Below, piece after piece: positions 62,830-64,000 of a stretch of DNA of 64,000 bases. Origin of the DNA: Wenjunlia tyrosinilytica. GTDB taxonomy: Bacteria > Actinomycetota > Actinomycetes > Streptomycetales > Streptomycetaceae. How positions within the stretch are numbered: the stretch's first letter is position 1; each line of letters opens with the position of its first letter. The notes under the pieces were generated by a model. It was not told where the DNA came from. It saw only the letters and a list, made by a program, of their open reading frames with translations, and did no database searches. Location: the NCBI RefSeq assembly GCF_014646055.1, contig NZ_BMMS01000008.1:62001-126000 (forward strand). The letters are read 5' to 3'. Position numbers and translations under genes: made by a program.

Positions 62830-64000
<1,171 letters not shown>

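Overview
The window is about 70 percent G+C, with GTG/TTG starts, strong purine-rich ribosome binding sites and third-position GC bias. It is the origin region of an actinomycete chromosome. The order DciA-recF-gnd-dnaN-oriC-dnaA-rpmH-rnpA-yidD-yidC-jag-rsmG-parA-parB, the 16-bp parS palindromes, the TrxB/TrxA/CwlM/SigM/MurJ block and the FemX, BRO-N and small membrane genes point to Streptomyces. Species cannot be fixed from the sequence alone. No rRNA, tRNA, CRISPR array or intact insertion sequence was seen.

Layout. (1) 1-7.5 kb: replication genes on the minus strand (dciA, recF, gnd, dnaN), oriC at 4029-4977 with about 20 DnaA-box-like 9-mers, then dnaA, whose promoter carries an inverted pair of DnaA boxes. 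(2) 7.3-13.5 kb: plus-strand rpmH, rnpA, yidD, yidC, jag, rsmG, parA and parB. Six full parS sites lie between 11.0 and 28.6 kb, all to the right of oriC; three sit in or beside terminator hairpins. (3) 14.5-27 kb, minus strand: CwlM-type amidase, trxA, trxB (with a SigR-type promoter), anti-sigma factor, SigM-like ECF factor, a membrane pseudokinase, MurJ with a very long repetitive N-terminus, and a DUF6049 membrane protein. pcnA is divergent. The same gene neighbourhood occurs in mycobacteria. (4) 28.6-40.6 kb: a secreted Cys-rich protein, an MFS transporter, ino1, padR, a class A PBP, a GT87 glycosyltransferase, a BRO-N DNA-binding-type protein, an alanine-racemase-like protein and FemX; several of these serve the cell envelope. 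(5) 41.4-46.6 kb: rpsF-ssb-rpsR-rplI, a MATE transporter and dnaB, the last preceded by a second DnaA-box cluster. (6) 46.8-52.2 kb: more variable genes: two DHFR/RibD-like reductases, a TetR/MFS pair with an operator-like triple repeat, a YunG-like protein, a truncated ORF and a HAD phosphatase. (7) 52.5-64 kb: globin-reductase, PPOX protein, NUDIX hydrolase, LysR regulator, a cystathionine lyase/synthase-type enzyme, low-molecular-weight protein tyrosine phosphatase, holin-like protein, cupin, TenA, DUF5326, flotillin-like protein and the 3' part of thiC, which runs off the right edge.

How the genes work together. The left half joins replication initiation (DnaA/oriC, DnaN, RecF, DciA) to origin segregation (ParAB-parS) and to a redox- and sigma-factor-linked module for lipid II flipping and wall synthesis (CwlM, SigM, pseudokinase, MurJ). 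The right half adds PBP and FemX wall enzymes, the replicative helicase DnaB and thiamine metabolism. The points most worth following up are the parS sites built into terminators, the DnaA-box cluster abutting a possible dnaB promoter, the separate pseudokinase beside a MurJ with a roughly 500-residue repeat arm, and the 64-codon ORF that exactly fills the dnaN-gnd gap.
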